Below, piece after piece: positions 63,162-64,000 of a DNA stretch of 64,000 nucleotides (positions within the stretch are counted from its first letter, which is position 1; each line of letters starts with the position of its first letter). The notes beneath the pieces are model-generated. The model made no database searches. It was not told the DNA's origin and worked only from the letters and a program-made list of their open reading frames with translations. This DNA comes from Pasteurella skyensis (GTDB lineage: Bacteria > Pseudomonadota > Gammaproteobacteria > Enterobacterales > Pasteurellaceae). The stretch lies in contig NZ_CP016180.1 of the NCBI RefSeq assembly GCF_013377295.1, forward strand, positions 62,001 to 126,000, read 5' to 3'. Both the position numbers and the translations under genes were made by a program.

Positions 63162-64000
63162 ATGACAAAACATTATGATTATATCGCTATCGGTGGTGGT
63201 AGTGGTGGTATTGCCTCAATTAACCGTGCGGCAAGCTATGGAAAAAAATGTGCGATTATTGAAGCACAAGATTTAGGTGGTACTTGCGTGAACGTGGGCT
63301 GTGTGCCGAAAAAAGTGATGTGGCACGGAGCTCAAATTGCTGAGGCAATTAAACTTTATGCACCGGATTATGGTTTTAATGTTGATTTGAAAGACTTTGA
63401 TTTTTCAAAATTGATAGAAAGCCGTCAAGCTTATATCGGACGTATTCATCAATCTTATAACAATGTTTTAGCAAAAAATAATATCGATGTGATCAATGGT
63501 TTTGCGAAATTTGTGAATAAAAATACCGTTGAAGTAAACGGCGAACAAATCACAGCGGATCATATTTTGATTGCAACGGGTGGTCGTCCAACGCATCCAA
63601 ATATCAAAGGGGCGGAATACGGTATTGATTCTAACGGTTTCTTTGAATTAACCGAATTACCAAAACGTGTGGCTGTGGTGGGTGCAGGTTATATTGCGGT
63701 AGAACTTGCAGGCGTATTAAACAGCTTAGGGGCGGAAGCACATTTATTCGTGCGTAAGCACGCACCATTGCGTACCTTTGACCCATTTATTGTGGATACG
63801 TTATTAGACGTGTTAGCCCAAGACGGCATTCAATTACACACCCAAGCAATTCCACAAGAAGTGGTTAAAAATACAGATGGTTCAGTGACCTTAAAATTAG
63901 AAGATGGTCGTGAGCAAACCGTAGATTGTTTAATTTGGGCAATCGGTCGTCAGCCAGCAACAGATGTAATCAATCTTGAAGTAACAGGCGTGGAAACAAA
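63162..64000 (+). CDS. gor: Glutathione reductase (3' end missing)
   Basis: Gor reduces glutathione disulfide with NADPH in the cytosol. The ATG at 63162 is followed by an open frame to the window end, covering 279 of about 450 residues. The FAD loop is AIGGGSGGIASINRAA and the redox disulfide is GGTCVNVGCVPKK. ATGGRPTHP and the NADPH loop VGAGYIAVELAGVL are present. The C-terminal interface domain with the His is outside. A lipoamide or mercuric reductase is less likely given CVNVGC and overall match. Confidence 0.93.
   Translation, partial: MTKHYDYIAIGGGSGGIASINRAASYGKKCAIIEAQDLGGTCVNVGCVPKKVMWHGAQIAEAIKLYAPDYGFNVDLKDFDFSKLIESRQAYIGRIHQSYNNVLAKNNIDVINGFAKFVNKNTVEVNGEQITADHILIATGGRPTHPNIKGAEYGIDSNGFFELTELPKRVAVVGAGYIAVELAGVLNSLGAEAHLFVRKHAPLRTFDPFIVDTLLDVLAQDGIQLHTQAIPQEVVKNTDGSVTLKLEDGREQTVDCLIWAIGRQPATDVINLEVTGVET

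Overview
The window is chromosomal DNA of a Pasteurellaceae bacterium. It is AT-rich, and many intergenic spots (and some coding ones) carry the 9-mer ACAAGCGGT or its complement followed by an A/T-rich tail. This is the core of the 'Apl-type' DNA uptake signal sequence (USS) of the Actinobacillus pleuropneumoniae / Mannheimia / H. ducreyi branch of naturally competent Pasteurellaceae. Genus and species cannot be fixed from the sequence alone.

Layout. 1-1.0 kb: 3' part of accC. 1.3-7.9 kb: a YadA-type trimeric autotransporter adhesin split by a 4-bp unit (CAGT x3), followed by a BamE-like/OmpA lipoprotein that is probably its partner. 8.0-13.8 kb: DUF1287 protein, tldD, then a small accessory block (RhuM-Fic protein, unknown ORF, frameshifted Imm22-like immunity gene, 49-aa double-CXXC protein) bracketed by two nearly identical USS copies, then prmA-aroQ. 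13.8-19.5 kb (minus strand): FGGY sugar kinase, mutL, and the operon glnB-lspA-ispH-sdhE. 19.6-31.0 kb: a lactose/galactoside region with lacZ and lacY (minus), a divergent LacI-type repressor, a three-gene sugar ABC importer (minus), its ATPase (plus) and a DUF3461 gene. This region is littered with decayed copies of its own genes: an ATPase remnant, an inverted binding-protein remnant and a repressor remnant. Matching LacI-type operator palindromes sit before lacY and before the ABC genes. A near-consensus CRP site lies between lacY and the repressor. 31.0-36.4 kb: coaA with a 48-bp repeat made from its own 3' end, the Thr-Tyr-Gly-Thr tRNA cluster, tuf, and a membrane-anchored TPR protein that sits between two copies of the tuf 3' end. 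36-45 kb: a methyltransferase-like membrane protein, pepN, pgsA, and leuS-lptE-holA with a DUF3298 lipoprotein. 45-57 kb: a BCCT transporter, an IgaA/UmoB homologue, sodA, yjjP-yjjB, and a choline-to-betaine operon betI-betB-betA-arsC-like-BCCT with a perfect 26-bp palindrome before betI. 57.8-64 kb: ispB, ybeD-lipB-lipA, eda, mnmE and the 5' part of gor.

How parts work together. LacY and probably the ABC importer bring in galactosides for LacZ under a shared repressor and CRP. BetT-type uptake plus BetA and BetB makes glycine betaine from choline for osmoprotection under BetI. YbeD-LipB-LipA make the lipoyl cofactor. LptE, LspA and LptE's operon partners serve the envelope.

The most interesting points are the CAGT frameshift in the adhesin, the USS-bracketed immunity/Fic block without a toxin, the TPR protein embedded in a tuf duplication, the rearrangement scars around the sugar importer, and an IgaA homologue in a family where the Rcs pathway is not expected. 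No single large, clearly new system was seen; these are candidates.
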